Of a stretch of DNA of 64,000 nt, positions 18,794 to 27,340 are shown piece after piece (within the stretch, counting starts at the first letter, position 1; each line of letters opens with the position of its first letter). Made by a program: the position numbers and the translations under genes. This DNA is from Luteibacter sp. 9135 (lineage in GTDB: Bacteria > Pseudomonadota > Gammaproteobacteria > Xanthomonadales > Rhodanobacteraceae), in the NCBI RefSeq assembly GCF_000745005.1, contig NZ_JQNB01000001.1, positions 1,583,001 to 1,647,000 of the forward strand, in the 5' to 3' direction. The notes beneath the pieces are model-generated. The model did no database searches and was not told the origin of the DNA. It saw nothing but the letters and a program-made list of their open reading frames with translations.

Positions 18794-19236
18794 CGCAGTC
18801 GCTCCAGTCCGTGGCGCATCATGTAGACCGTGGCGGCCGCCGTTAGCATGAAAACGCATGTTGCCCAGAGCGAGCGAGGCGAAAGGCGAGACAGTCCACA
18901 CACGCCATGCCCACTCGTGCAGCCGGCGCCGAGACGTGTGCCATACCCCACCAGAAGCCCGCCGACGATCAGCGTCGGCCATCCGCTTGCCAGATCCAGG
19001 GCGGGCCGGTGCAGGAGGGGATGCGTCAGGCCGGCGGCGATCACGCTGGCGGTAAGGAAGAGCGCAGCCGCCACCCGGTCGTTGCCTGGCGCCCAGCCCG
19101 GTATGGCGGCAAGCATGCCGGAGATACCCATGACCCGCCCTTGGGCGAGCAGCACGATGCCGGCGGCTATGCCGATGGCTGCGCCACCCAGCGCCGGCCA
19201 GTACCACGCCAGTGGCGCAAGCGAGGCGGCCGTCAC
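18790..19236 (-). CDS. YeeE/YedE family membrane protein, first half-transporter
   Basis: A 148-residue membrane protein with four hydrophobic segments and the signature GTRLGAGCTSGHGVCGLSR (about residues 97-115), the cysteine-bearing motif of YeeE/YedE sulfur importers. A GTG start overlapping the dioxygenase stop (GTGA) is chosen because it couples translation and gives a family-size protein; no ATG lies nearby in frame. It is followed by the second half with a 4-base overlap. Confidence 0.82.
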   Translation of the reverse strand: MTAASLAPLAWYWPALGGAAIGIAAGIVLLAQGRVMGISGMLAAIPGWAPGNDRVAAALFLTASVIAAGLTHPLLHRPALDLASGWPTLIVGGLLVGYGTRLGAGCTSGHGVCGLSRLSPRSLWATCVFMLTAAATVYMMRHGLERLR

Positions 19237-20174
19237 AGCAGATCCAACGGCGTGCGAAGATAACGCACGCCGTTGGCATCCGGCTCGGGAAAATGGCCCG
19301 CCCGCATGTTGACCTGGATCGACGGCAGCAGGAGTCGCGGCATCGCCAGTGTGGCATCCCTGGCTTCTCGCGTGCGCACGAACGCATCCTCGTCCACGCC
19401 CTCGTGGGCATGCACGTTGCCGGTGCGCTCGGCGCCGATGCTGCTTTCCCACGCGTAATGATCGCGGCCTGGTGCCTTGTAGTCGTGGCACATGAATACG
19501 CGCGTGGCATCGGGGAGCGACATCAGCCGCCGGATCGATCGGTAGAGCGTTCGGGCGTTTCCGCCCGGAAAATCGCAGCGTGCCGTGCCGTAGTCGGGCA
19601 TGAACAACGTGTCGCCCGCGAAGACGGCGTCGCCGATGACGTATGCCATGCATGCCGGCGTATGTCCGGGCACATGCAGCGTCATGGCGCGCAGCGCGCC
19701 GATCGTGAAGGTTTCGCCGTCGTCGAAGAGGTGATCGAACTGGCGGCCGTCCCGCGCGAACCGCTCATCTTCATTGAACACCTCTCCGAAGGTGTGCTGG
19801 ACGGCCGTGATCTGCGCACCGATCGCCAGGTGCCCACCGGTCTGTCGCTGGAGCCACGGCGCGGCAGTCAGGTGATCGGCGTGCGCGTGGGTTTCGAGAA
19901 TCCAAGCCACCTGCAGGTCATGCTCGACCACGTGTCGCACCAGGGCTTCGGCATGCGTCGTCGCCGTGCGGCCGCTCGGCGCATCGAAATCCAGCACGCT
20001 GTCGATGATGGCGCAGGCGCGACTCGTCGGGTCCTGGACGACATGGCTGACGGTGAACGTGGCCTCGTCGAAAAACGACGTGACCTGCGGGCGCTGCGCT
20101 GGATCGTCCGCTGCGGCGGTGGCTATCGCCGCAGCGCCCTGCAGGTTCGGATCGACGTACATCTCGGGGGTCAT
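19233..20174 (-). CDS. MBL-fold persulfide dioxygenase-like hydrolase (Blh/ETHE1 type)
   Basis: A 313-residue metallo-beta-lactamase fold protein with the metal motif ETHAHADHLTAA (HxHxDH), then HVPGHTPACMAYV, FAGDTLF and MCHDYKAPGRDHYAWESSIG. This combination and the C-terminal LLPSIQVNMRAGHFPEP block match the Blh enzymes of bigR operons, which oxidise glutathione persulfide in the manner of ETHE1. MTPEMYVDPN is taken as the start. It heads the minus-strand unit with two YeeE/YedE genes and is divergent from the peroxiredoxin/ArsR pair. Confidence 0.88.
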   Translation of the reverse strand: MTPEMYVDPNLQGAAAIATAAADDPAQRPQVTSFFDEATFTVSHVVQDPTSRACAIIDSVLDFDAPSGRTATTHAEALVRHVVEHDLQVAWILETHAHADHLTAAPWLQRQTGGHLAIGAQITAVQHTFGEVFNEDERFARDGRQFDHLFDDGETFTIGALRAMTLHVPGHTPACMAYVIGDAVFAGDTLFMPDYGTARCDFPGGNARTLYRSIRRLMSLPDATRVFMCHDYKAPGRDHYAWESSIGAERTGNVHAHEGVDEDAFVRTREARDATLAMPRLLLPSIQVNMRAGHFPEPDANGVRYLRTPLDLL

Positions 20175-20202
20175 GAGGCAGTATCTCGCAGAATGCGGAT
20201 AA

Positions 20203-20235
20203 ATAATTACATCAATACATAAAGTATGCAATTAT
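20203..20235. promoter_or_regulatory. AT-rich palindrome in divergent promoter, candidate ArsR/BigR operator
   Basis: In the 125-base gap between the divergent dioxygenase and peroxiredoxin genes lies an inverted repeat: ATAATTACAT (20203-20212) and ATGCAATTAT (20226-20235), arms matching at 9 of 10 positions. Inside it is a smaller palindrome, ATAC-ATAAA-GTAT. The stretch is strikingly AT-rich in a GC-rich window, as expected for a promoter and an ArsR-family operator. Assignment to the adjacent ArsR protein is inferred from position. Confidence 0.5.
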
Positions 20236-20299
20236 AACTTCGCATTGGATCGCGCCGGCGGCTGCGAGCCGTTGCGCCACCTTCCACGGGAGACCTCGC

Positions 20300-20944
20300 T
20301 TGGATACCGCATCGCCGACCGCTCACCCTGTGCGCCTGCACACGCAAGCGCCCGATTTCCGTGCCCGCACCACCCATGGGGAGGTGACGCTGTCGGACTA
20401 TCGCGGGCGCTGGCTGGTCCTGTTCTCGCATCCGGCCGACTTCACGCCGGTTTGCACCAGCGAGTTCATGGCCTTCGCCGAAGCGGAGCCGGCTTTCGAG
20501 CGCCTCGACTGCGCGCTGCTGGCGTTGTCGATCGATGGCCTTTACTCCCACCTGGCCTGGATTCGCGACATCCGGGAACGCTGGGGCGTGACCATCAACT
20601 TCCCGATCATCGAAGATCCCTCGATGGCGGTCGCCCTGGGTTACGGCATGTTGTCCGCGGACGCCGCCGACAGCGCGACGGCGCGCATGACCTATGTAAT
20701 CGATCCCGACGGGATCGTCCGGGCCATGAGCTGGTATCCCATGGAGGTGGGGCGGTCCGTGGCCGAACTGCTTCGCCTGGTCGAGTCGCTGCAGATGGCC
20801 AGCCATCACCAGGTCGCCACGCCCGAGGGTTGGCAGCCCGGGGCGCCGGTGCTCCAGCGTGTCCCGACCGATGCGGTGAGCGCTGCGGCCATCGCGCCGG
20901 GCGAGGGCGAGGCGTGGTACTTCCGCTTCAGGCCCTGCCCGTGA
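20300..20944 (+). CDS. 1-Cys (Prx6-type) peroxiredoxin
   Basis: A 214-residue AhpC/TSA peroxidase. The active site is HPADFTPVCTSEF, with the P45-x3-T49-x2-C52 motif and peroxidatic Cys52. Length and the long C-terminal arm (ending in GEAWYFRFRPCP, with Cys213) match the Prx6 subfamily. Initiation at TTG (20300) is assumed; no ATG fits the conserved N-terminus. The stop overlaps the ATG of the ArsR gene, so sensor and peroxidase are co-expressed. Context suggests that it reduces peroxides or polysulfides during sulfide stress, an inference. Confidence 0.9.
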   Translation: MDTASPTAHPVRLHTQAPDFRARTTHGEVTLSDYRGRWLVLFSHPADFTPVCTSEFMAFAEAEPAFERLDCALLALSIDGLYSHLAWIRDIRERWGVTINFPIIEDPSMAVALGYGMLSADAADSATARMTYVIDPDGIVRAMSWYPMEVGRSVAELLRLVESLQMASHHQVATPEGWQPGAPVLQRVPTDAVSAAAIAPGEGEAWYFRFRPCP

Positions 20945-21333
20945 TGCCCGAGGCAAACCTGGAGGCCATGAAGGCTGCCGTGCCCGAGGTGGCGGACCTG
21001 CTGCGATTGCTCGGTACGCCCACGCGCTTGCTGCTGCTGTGTCACATTGCCCAGGGCGAATGTGCGGTGGGCCAGATCGAACGCGACCTGGGCATTCGTC
21101 AACCAGGGTTGTCACAGCAGCTGGCCGAACTCCGCCAGAACCAGCTCGTCGTCACCCGCAGGCAATCGAGATCCATTTACTACTCGGTGGCCGACGAACG
21201 GGTGCGCGCCCTGTTGGAAGCACTGCATGCCATTTTCTGCGGCGACGGGCTTCCCGCTGCCGCGGCGCCGTCCCGACTAGCCGACGCGCCAGCTGCCGGC
21301 GAGCGTGTGCGCTTCGCTCGCATGCTGCGCTGA
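20944..21333 (+). CDS. ArsR-family repressor, BigR/SqrR-like
   Basis: A 129-residue winged-helix regulator. The helix-turn-helix is in VGQIERDLGIRQPGLSQQLAELRQ (about residues 42-65) and the wing in VVTRRQSRSIYYSV. Cysteines lie at 33, 40 and 99. BigR, YgaV and SqrR sense sulfane sulfur by bridging one Cys near residue 40 with one near residue 100, so C40 and C99 are the likely pair. It overlaps the peroxiredoxin stop by one base and, at its 3' end, overlaps the convergent pabB-pabC gene by 57 bases. It probably represses both divergent arms. Confidence 0.85.
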   Translation: MPEANLEAMKAAVPEVADLLRLLGTPTRLLLLCHIAQGECAVGQIERDLGIRQPGLSQQLAELRQNQLVVTRRQSRSIYYSVADERVRALLEALHAIFCGDGLPAAAAPSRLADAPAAGERVRFARMLR

Positions 21334-23103
21334 TAGCGGAGCCGCTTTTACGAGGCCGCGGAGCGAATTGCCCAGGTAGATCGTGCCGGCCCTTTCCAGA
21401 TCGTCGACGGTGAGCACGGCCTCCCGGCATCGCCCGGCCGCGATCAGCGTCGCACGCAGCCGGCCGGGCAGGGCACCGGTGTGCAGCGGCGGCGTCAGCA
21501 GCTCATGCCCGTCATCGATGAAGAGGTTGGTATACGAGCCCTCGCACACCTCGTTGCGCTCGTTGAGCAGGATGGCCTCGTCCGCGCCATGGGCTTTCGC
21601 CTCGGCAAGCGCCTCATCGTAGGTTTCGCGCCAACCCGTTTTGTAAATGCGCAGGGGATCGTCGCTGCACAGGCGCCGGGTGGCGATGACGAAGCGCATG
21701 ACCTCGGGCGTCGGTGGCAGGGCGGTGCTTTCGGCGGTCATGCTGCCGTCGTCGTGCAGGACCAGCCGCACCTTGCGGGTCGTCGCACCGGCGTCGGCGG
21801 TCGCCTTGCGCAGTGCAGTCGTCGCGGCTGACAGGTCGAAGGTAAGCCCCAGTGCCCGCGCTCCGTCGCGCATCCGTCGCAGGTGTCCGTGCAGTCGCGG
21901 CCACCTTCCGGCCTGGTAGGGCAGCGTTTCCAGTAGCGTGATCGGGCGGCGTCCGGCCTCGTAGAAACGTGCCTTCAAGACGCATTCGTCGTATTCCTGG
22001 TCGGCGTCCGAATCGCTGACCACCGCGCCGCCCACGCCCAGCTCGCCCACGCCGTCGGTAACGGTCAGCGTGCGGATCGCCACGCTGAAGCGGGCCGCGC
22101 CATCGGGCGCAAAATGGCCGATGGCACCGCAATACGCGCCGCGCGCCGACGCCTCCAGGTCACGGATGATCTGCATCGCGCGGATCTTCGGCGCACCGGT
22201 GATCGAGCCGCACGGAAACAGCGCGGCCAGCATGCTTGCGATAGGACTGCCGGACGGCAGTGTCGCCTGCACGGTGGAGGTCATCTGGTGGACGGTGGGG
22301 TAGGTTTCCACAGTGAATAGTTCGGGCACCGTCACCGTGCCGGGCACCGCCAGTCGCCCTAGGTCGTTACGGATCAGGTCGACGATCATGAGGTTTTCGG
22401 TGCGGTTCTTCAGGCTGTTCCGCAATGCCTCGCGCTGGGCGCGATCGTTGACGTCGTCCGCGCCTCGCGGCACGGTGCCCTTCATGGGGCGTGTCGTCAT
22501 GGTGCCTTCGGCGTCGAGGGCGAAGAACAGTTCCGGGGAGAAACCCAGCAACTGACGCTCGCCGTCGTCGATGAACGCGCCGTGCGCGCCGCCGGACGTA
22601 TGGCGAAGCTGTCCGTAGAGCGCGCGTGGATCGCCGGTCACGCAAAAATGCGCGCGCATGCTCAGGTTCACCTGATAGGCGTCGCCCCGGCGGATCGCCT
22701 CCATGACCGCGTCAAAACGGTTCCGGTAAGCATTCCTGTCCCATTCGAACGTCAACGGCGAGGCGTAGACGCGATCCCGCGGCCAGAGCGCTTCGATGGC
22801 ATCGCCCTGGAGGATCGTCGGCGGCTCGTCGTATTGGCCAAACCAGATCAGCGGCACCTGCCGCTCGGCGGGCAGCCGGTCGCCGAGATGCGGCTCCAGG
22901 ACGTAGCCCAGTTCGTAGCTGAAATAACCGGCCAGGTGTTGGCCCGCGGCCAGCGCTCGCTGCATGGCTGCGAGGGTGCCGGGCACGTCGGCGGGCTGCC
23001 GTGCCACGAAGGTGCGCGACGGGCGCGAGAAGACTTCCGCCCATCCGTCGCGCGCGTTGTCGAGTATCACCTGGCCACGGCTATCGTTCACATCGGGCAG
23101 CAT
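21277..23103 (-). CDS. pabB: Aminodeoxychorismate synthase I / aminodeoxychorismate lyase fusion (PabB-PabC)
   Basis: A 608-residue bifunctional protein for p-aminobenzoate synthesis. Residues about 1-390 are a chorismate-binding PabB domain (IVDLIRNDLGRL, PCGSITGAPKIRAMQII, YCGAIGHF). Residues about 400-608 are a class IV PLP aminotransferase-fold PabC domain, with a candidate PLP lysine in IYKTGWRETYDEAL and the LNERNEVCEGSYTNLF motif. One polypeptide therefore makes 4-amino-4-deoxychorismate (with a PabA glutaminase encoded elsewhere) and cleaves it to PABA. Its 5' end faces the phosphopantetheinyl transferase gene 38 bases away; the 3' end overlaps the convergent arsR gene. Confidence 0.93.
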   Translation of the reverse strand: MLPDVNDSRGQVILDNARDGWAEVFSRPSRTFVARQPADVPGTLAAMQRALAAGQHLAGYFSYELGYVLEPHLGDRLPAERQVPLIWFGQYDEPPTILQGDAIEALWPRDRVYASPLTFEWDRNAYRNRFDAVMEAIRRGDAYQVNLSMRAHFCVTGDPRALYGQLRHTSGGAHGAFIDDGERQLLGFSPELFFALDAEGTMTTRPMKGTVPRGADDVNDRAQREALRNSLKNRTENLMIVDLIRNDLGRLAVPGTVTVPELFTVETYPTVHQMTSTVQATLPSGSPIASMLAALFPCGSITGAPKIRAMQIIRDLEASARGAYCGAIGHFAPDGAARFSVAIRTLTVTDGVGELGVGGAVVSDSDADQEYDECVLKARFYEAGRRPITLLETLPYQAGRWPRLHGHLRRMRDGARALGLTFDLSAATTALRKATADAGATTRKVRLVLHDDGSMTAESTALPPTPEVMRFVIATRRLCSDDPLRIYKTGWRETYDEALAEAKAHGADEAILLNERNEVCEGSYTNLFIDDGHELLTPPLHTGALPGRLRATLIAAGRCREAVLTVDDLERAGTIYLGNSLRGLVKAAPLSAQHASEAHTLAGSWRVG

Positions 23104-23141
23104 ACTGTTTCCCGCTGCCCCATCACATGGAAGACCGATCG

Positions 23142-23846
23142 ATGCACGACATGGCCAGGTTATCCCTGTCGCGACACCCCGGCGGGCTGCCGGACGCGTT
23201 CGTCGTGCCGTTCGATCCGGCCGAGTCCGATCTGGCGCTGTTCGCGGCCTACGGCATCGCCTGTCCGCCCACCATCGAACGCAGTGTGCCCAAGCGGCGC
23301 GCGGAATACTTGGCCGGCCGGCGCGTCGCCCTGGCCGCCCTGGCCGCGGCGGGAGTCCACGTGGGCGACCTGGGCACGTCCGCGTCGCGGGCGCCATGCT
23401 GGCCGGAGGGTTTCATCGGCAGCATCACGCATGCGTCCCGCATGGCGGCTGCGGTGGCCCTCCCGGTGGGGCCACTTCGCGGCGTGGGGCTGGACCTGGA
23501 AGACGTGGTGTCCGACAGCGCCATCGAAGCGATCCTCGTCTCGGTGGTCACCGAGGCCGAGGTGACCGCGCTGGTCGACCTGGTCGTGCATACCGATCGG
23601 GCGACGGCGCTGACGGCCGCCTTTTCGGCCAAAGAGAGCTTCTTCAAGGCCACCGCGGCGACGGTGGGACGGATATTCGACTTCTCGGCACTGACACTGC
23701 GGCGCGCCTCGCATGACGAGGGCATCATCGAGGCGGATGTGGCCGAAGACCTCGCACCGTCGTTGCCGCGCGGCACGTCGGTCCGGCTCGGCTTCAGTGT
23801 GCTCGACCATCGTTCGGTCGTGACCACCTGCGCGTGGCGGCCGTAG
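23142..23846 (+). CDS. 4'-phosphopantetheinyl transferase (EntD/Sfp superfamily)
   Basis: A 234-residue enzyme that transfers phosphopantetheine from CoA to carrier proteins. Motifs: FIGSITHASRMAAAVAL, LRGVGLDLEDV (metal-binding D-x-E) and FSAKESFFKATAATVG (the KE lysine-glutamate helix), arranged as in EntD. ATG at 23142 is preferred, with GGAAG upstream; an ATG at 23127 is possible. No polyketide or peptide synthetase gene is in the window, so the target carrier protein is unknown. It is divergent from pabB-pabC. Confidence 0.9.
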   Translation: MHDMARLSLSRHPGGLPDAFVVPFDPAESDLALFAAYGIACPPTIERSVPKRRAEYLAGRRVALAALAAAGVHVGDLGTSASRAPCWPEGFIGSITHASRMAAAVALPVGPLRGVGLDLEDVVSDSAIEAILVSVVTEAEVTALVDLVVHTDRATALTAAFSAKESFFKATAATVGRIFDFSALTLRRASHDEGIIEADVAEDLAPSLPRGTSVRLGFSVLDHRSVVTTCAWRP

Positions 23847-23941
23847 CGCCTCCTTCACTGACGACGGGCGGGGCAGGGGTTGAGCTGCCGGCCGGGGACA
23901 GGGACACTCGGCGGCTACCCGAACCCGCAAGGTCGCGCACG

Positions 23942-24862
23942 ATGAACGTTACCCCCTTCTATCCCGTCGGTACGCCCGGCCAGCCCTGGACCGCGGCGGA
24001 CGTCGCCACCTGGCGCGCCCGCCAGGTGAGGAAGCGCAGCTATGCCGACGATGTCCTGGGGGCGATCGAGCCGCTGCGCCAGCGTTTCGAGGTCGGCGAG
24101 TACGGTGCGCTCGACTATGCAGAAGGCCATTACCCGCTGCTGGCGATCCGCAGCCGTGACTGGAACGACGCCTTGCCCGTGCTGCTGGTGACCGGCGGCG
24201 TGCACGGCTATGAGACCAGCGGTGTCGAAGGCGCCCTGCAATTCGTGCGCGACCACGGCGCCGACTACACCGGCCGGGCCAACCTGCTGGTCGTTCCCTG
24301 CGTCAGCCCCTGGGCCTACGAGCGCATCCTGCGCTGGAATCCCGACGCGATCGACCCCAACCGCAACTTCCGCCTGGACAGCCCGGCGGCGGAGTCGGCG
24401 GCGCTGGTCCGGTTGCTGGCGCCGCTGGCGGACACGGTATTGGTCCATATCGACCTGCATGAGACCACCGATTCGGACGAATCGGAGTTTCGTCCCGCCC
24501 TGACGGCGCGCGACGGCACCGCTTACGAGCCCGGTGAGATTCCCGACGGGTTCTACCTGGTCGACAGCGCGACCAACCCGCAGCCGGCCTTCCAGAAGGC
24601 GATGATCGACGCGGTGGCGAAGGTCACCCATATCGCCCCGGCGGATGAGCGGGGCGAGATCATCGGCTCGCCCGTCGTCGCGCCGGGCGTCATCGAATAC
24701 GACGTGAAGGCGCTCGGACTCTGTGCCGGCATCACCGATGCCCGCTATGTCACCACCACCGAGGTCTACCCGGACAGCCCGCGGGCTACGCCGCAGCAGT
24801 GCAACGACGCGCAGGTGGCGGCGGTGCGGGCCGGCTTCGATTACGCGCTGGCCCAGGGGTGA
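23942..24862 (+). CDS. M14-family zinc carboxypeptidase
   Basis: A 306-residue cytoplasmic protein of the M14 (succinylglutamate desuccinylase/carboxypeptidase-like) fold. Zinc ligands are visible in GGVHGYETSGVEG (H88, E91) and in the second motif DTVLVHIDLHET. DPNRNFRLD supplies the substrate-carboxylate Arg typical of the family. No signal peptide is present. It follows the phosphopantetheinyl transferase by 95 bases. The substrate is unknown. Confidence 0.85.
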   Translation: MNVTPFYPVGTPGQPWTAADVATWRARQVRKRSYADDVLGAIEPLRQRFEVGEYGALDYAEGHYPLLAIRSRDWNDALPVLLVTGGVHGYETSGVEGALQFVRDHGADYTGRANLLVVPCVSPWAYERILRWNPDAIDPNRNFRLDSPAAESAALVRLLAPLADTVLVHIDLHETTDSDESEFRPALTARDGTAYEPGEIPDGFYLVDSATNPQPAFQKAMIDAVAKVTHIAPADERGEIIGSPVVAPGVIEYDVKALGLCAGITDARYVTTTEVYPDSPRATPQQCNDAQVAAVRAGFDYALAQG

Positions 24863-24989
24863 CGGCGCCCCGCTGGCCGGGTCCGCGACCGGCCTGGCCA
24901 GCGGCTGTAGGAGAGTCCGGACGCGCGCCGGGAAGCCGGCCTCGTCCGGCTGAAGCCCTCGCGAAAGCCGGGACACGCCATAATTTCGC

Positions 24990-24995
24990 TACAAT
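24990..24995 (+). promoter_or_regulatory. Candidate -10 element upstream of gmk
   Basis: TACAAT lies about 100 bases before gmk in the 229-base gap after the M14 gene and is the best -10 match there. No convincing -35 is seen at 16-18 bases upstream, so the promoter is tentative. The rest of this gap shows short GC hairpins only. Confidence 0.35.
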
Positions 24996-25091
24996 CGCGT
25001 TTTGCCCCACGGCACGCGCCCCGGTCCATGCCGGCCAGCGCCTGTTGCCGGCTCACGGAGAGGCCATGAACCCCCCACGAGACACCCGCGG

Positions 25092-25709
25092 ATGATCGAA
25101 GGCACCCTGTTCGTGGTGGCCGCTCCCTCGGGCGCAGGCAAGTCGACGCTGGTCAACGCCCTGCTGGCGCGCGAGCCGGACATCTCCCTGTCGATCTCGC
25201 ACACCACGCGCCCCCCGCGCGTGGGTGAGCAATACGGCCGTCACTACTTCTTCGTCGAGCGCGCGGACTTCGAGCGCGAGATCGCCGACGGCATCTTCCT
25301 CGAACACGCGGAAGTCCACGGCAACCTGTACGGCACCTCCCGCATCGTCGTGGAGGAAAAACTCGCCGACGGCGCCGATGTCCTGCTCGAGATCGACTGG
25401 CAGGGCGCGCGGCAGGTTCGCCAGGGCAAGCCGGATTGCGTCAGCGTGTTCATCCTGCCGCCCTCGCGGGTGGAACTGGAACGCCGCCTGCGCGGCCGCG
25501 GTTCGGACGCGCCGGAAGTGATCGAGCGCCGCCTGTTCAACTCGCGCGAGGAAATCGCCCACGCGCACGAGTTCGACTACATCATCGTCAACGACCGTTT
25601 CGAGGACGCCCTGGCGGACCTCCAGTCGATCGTCCGCGCCGTACGCCAGCGCGCGCCCGTGGCGGCGCGCCGCCATGAAACGCTGATCCAGGAGTTGCTG
25701 GCCCCATGA
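25092..25709 (+). CDS. gmk: Guanylate kinase
   Basis: Phosphorylates GMP to GDP; 205 residues (E. coli 207). P-loop VAAPSGAGKSTLVNALL, the GMP-binding SISHTTRPPRVGEQYGRHYFF and the LLEIDWQGARQVR block are all present. ATG at 25092 directly precedes the P-loop, as in the family. Its stop overlaps the start of mlaF (ATGA), placing gmk at the head of the mla operon rather than next to rpoZ as in enterobacteria. Confidence 0.97.
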   Translation: MIEGTLFVVAAPSGAGKSTLVNALLAREPDISLSISHTTRPPRVGEQYGRHYFFVERADFEREIADGIFLEHAEVHGNLYGTSRIVVEEKLADGADVLLEIDWQGARQVRQGKPDCVSVFILPPSRVELERRLRGRGSDAPEVIERRLFNSREEIAHAHEFDYIIVNDRFEDALADLQSIVRAVRQRAPVAARRHETLIQELLAP

Positions 25710-26518
25710 CCGACGACGCCATCGTCCGCATCCGCGGACTGACCACAGTGCTCAACGGCAAGACCATTTTCGACGCGCTCGACCTGGACATTCCGCGCGG
25801 CAAGGTCACCGCGATCATGGGGCCCAGCGGCACCGGCAAGACCACCCTGCTCAAGCACATCACCGGGCAGATGCGCGGCGACGCCGGCACGGTGGAGGTC
25901 GACGGCCAGAACGTCCCCGCGCTGTCGCGCGAGAAGTTGTTCGGCCTGCGCGAGCGGATCGGCTACCTCTTCCAGAATTCCGCCCTGCTTACGGATTACG
26001 ACGTGTTCGAGAACGTCGCTTTTCCGCTGCGTCAGCACACCGACCTGCCGGAGGAACTGATCCGCAACATCGTGCTGAACAAGCTCGAGGCAGTCGGCCT
26101 GCGCGGTGCGGCGAAGCTGGAGCCGACCGAGCTCTCCGGCGGTATGGCCCGGCGCGTGGCGCTGGCCCGCGCCATCGTCTTCGACCCGGCCCTGATCCTG
26201 TACGACGAACCCTTCGTCGGCCTGGATCCCATCGCGCTCAACCAGGTGCTGCTGCTGATCCGCACGCTCAACGAGACCCTCGGCATCACCAGCGTGCTGG
26301 TGGCGCACGAACTGGCCGCGGTGCAGAAGGTGGCCGACCACGTCTATCTCATCGCCAACGGCAAGGTCGTGGCGCAGGGCGCCCCGGCCACCCTGGCCAC
26401 CGACGGCTCGCCGTGGACGGCGCAGTTCTTCGGCGGGCAGATCGATGGTCCGGTTCCCTTCCAGTATCCCGCGGGCGATTACGCCACCGCGCTGGGTTTC
26501 CCCGGAGGCAAGGCATGA
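25706..26518 (+). CDS. mlaF: Phospholipid ABC transporter ATPase MlaF
   Basis: A 270-residue ATPase subunit of the Mla system, which moves phospholipids between inner and outer membranes to keep outer-leaflet asymmetry. Walker A GPSGTGKTT, the Q-loop region, signature LSGGMARRVALARAI and Walker B LILYDEPFVGLDP are intact. The ATG overlaps the gmk stop, and its own stop overlaps the mlaE start. It acts in the inner membrane with MlaE, MlaD and MlaB. Confidence 0.95.
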   Translation: MTDDAIVRIRGLTTVLNGKTIFDALDLDIPRGKVTAIMGPSGTGKTTLLKHITGQMRGDAGTVEVDGQNVPALSREKLFGLRERIGYLFQNSALLTDYDVFENVAFPLRQHTDLPEELIRNIVLNKLEAVGLRGAAKLEPTELSGGMARRVALARAIVFDPALILYDEPFVGLDPIALNQVLLLIRTLNETLGITSVLVAHELAAVQKVADHVYLIANGKVVAQGAPATLATDGSPWTAQFFGGQIDGPVPFQYPAGDYATALGFPGGKA

Positions 26519-27282
26519 CTACCCGGGACGACAACGTCGTCATCCGCAGCCTCGCCCAGATCGGTGCGAGTGGCCTGTTCCTGCTCACCGTGCTGGCGGC
26601 CATCCCGCGCAGCTTCCGCTACTTCCGCGAGACGCTCCGCCAGATATGGTTCGTCGGCGCGATGAGCCTCACCATCGTGATGACGTGCGGACTGTTCGTC
26701 GGCATGGTGCTCGGCCTGCAGCTGTACGACGTGCTCTCGATCTTCGGCGGCACGTCGGCCACGGGCACCGTGGTCGCCATCGCCATCTATCGCGAGCTTG
26801 GCCCGGTGGTCACCGCGCTGCTGTTCGCCGGCCGCGCGGGCACATCGGTGACGGCGGAAATCGGCCTGATGCGCGCCACCGACCAGCTCGACGCCATGGA
26901 AATGATGGCGGTCGATCCCATCGCCTACGTGGTGGCGCCGCGCTTCCTCGCCGGCGTGATCGCGCTGCCACTACTCGGTGTGGTGTTCTGCGCCATGGGC
27001 GTGTTCGGCGGCCACCTGGTCGGCGTCACCTGGCTGGGCATCGACAACGGCACGTTCTGGTCGAACATGACCGCCTCCGTCGACGTCCACAAGGACATCA
27101 TCAACGGTGTCCTGCTTAAGTCCTTCGCCTTCGGCATCGTGGTCTCGCTGATCGCCGTGTTCCAGGGCTACACCACCCCGCCCACCAGCGAGGGCGTCGC
27201 CTATGCGACGACCCGCACGGTGGTCGCTTCGTCCATCGCCATCCTGGCGCTGGACTTCGTCCTCACCTCGTTCCTGATCTGA
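26515..27282 (+). CDS. mlaE: Phospholipid ABC transporter permease MlaE
   Basis: A 255-residue permease with five to six hydrophobic segments. The MlaE signature FAGRAGTSVTAEIGLMRATDQLDAMEMMAVDP is seen around residues 102-133, and the family ending VVASSIAILALDFVLTSFLI closes it. The start at 26515 overlaps the mlaF stop (ATGA). Fifty-eight bases separate it from mlaD. Confidence 0.95.
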   Translation: MTTRDDNVVIRSLAQIGASGLFLLTVLAAIPRSFRYFRETLRQIWFVGAMSLTIVMTCGLFVGMVLGLQLYDVLSIFGGTSATGTVVAIAIYRELGPVVTALLFAGRAGTSVTAEIGLMRATDQLDAMEMMAVDPIAYVVAPRFLAGVIALPLLGVVFCAMGVFGGHLVGVTWLGIDNGTFWSNMTASVDVHKDIINGVLLKSFAFGIVVSLIAVFQGYTTPPTSEGVAYATTRTVVASSIAILALDFVLTSFLI

Positions 27283-27340
27283 GGCACCGGAGACCCGCCA
27301 TGACTTTCCCCTCCCTTCTTTCCCCTTCGAGGATCGTGCC

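Noticed and set aside
18377..19510. A 377-codon frame covering both YeeE/YedE genes
   Set aside because: Only its last 138 codons resemble a protein family; the rest is an out-of-frame reading of the first half-transporter and the dioxygenase.
24904..24925. A possible fifth REP element (GCTGTAGGAG) after the M14 peptidase gene
   Set aside because: Only the GTAGGAG head is present; the paired GCGCAC/GTGCGC stem is missing and there is no inverted partner nearby.
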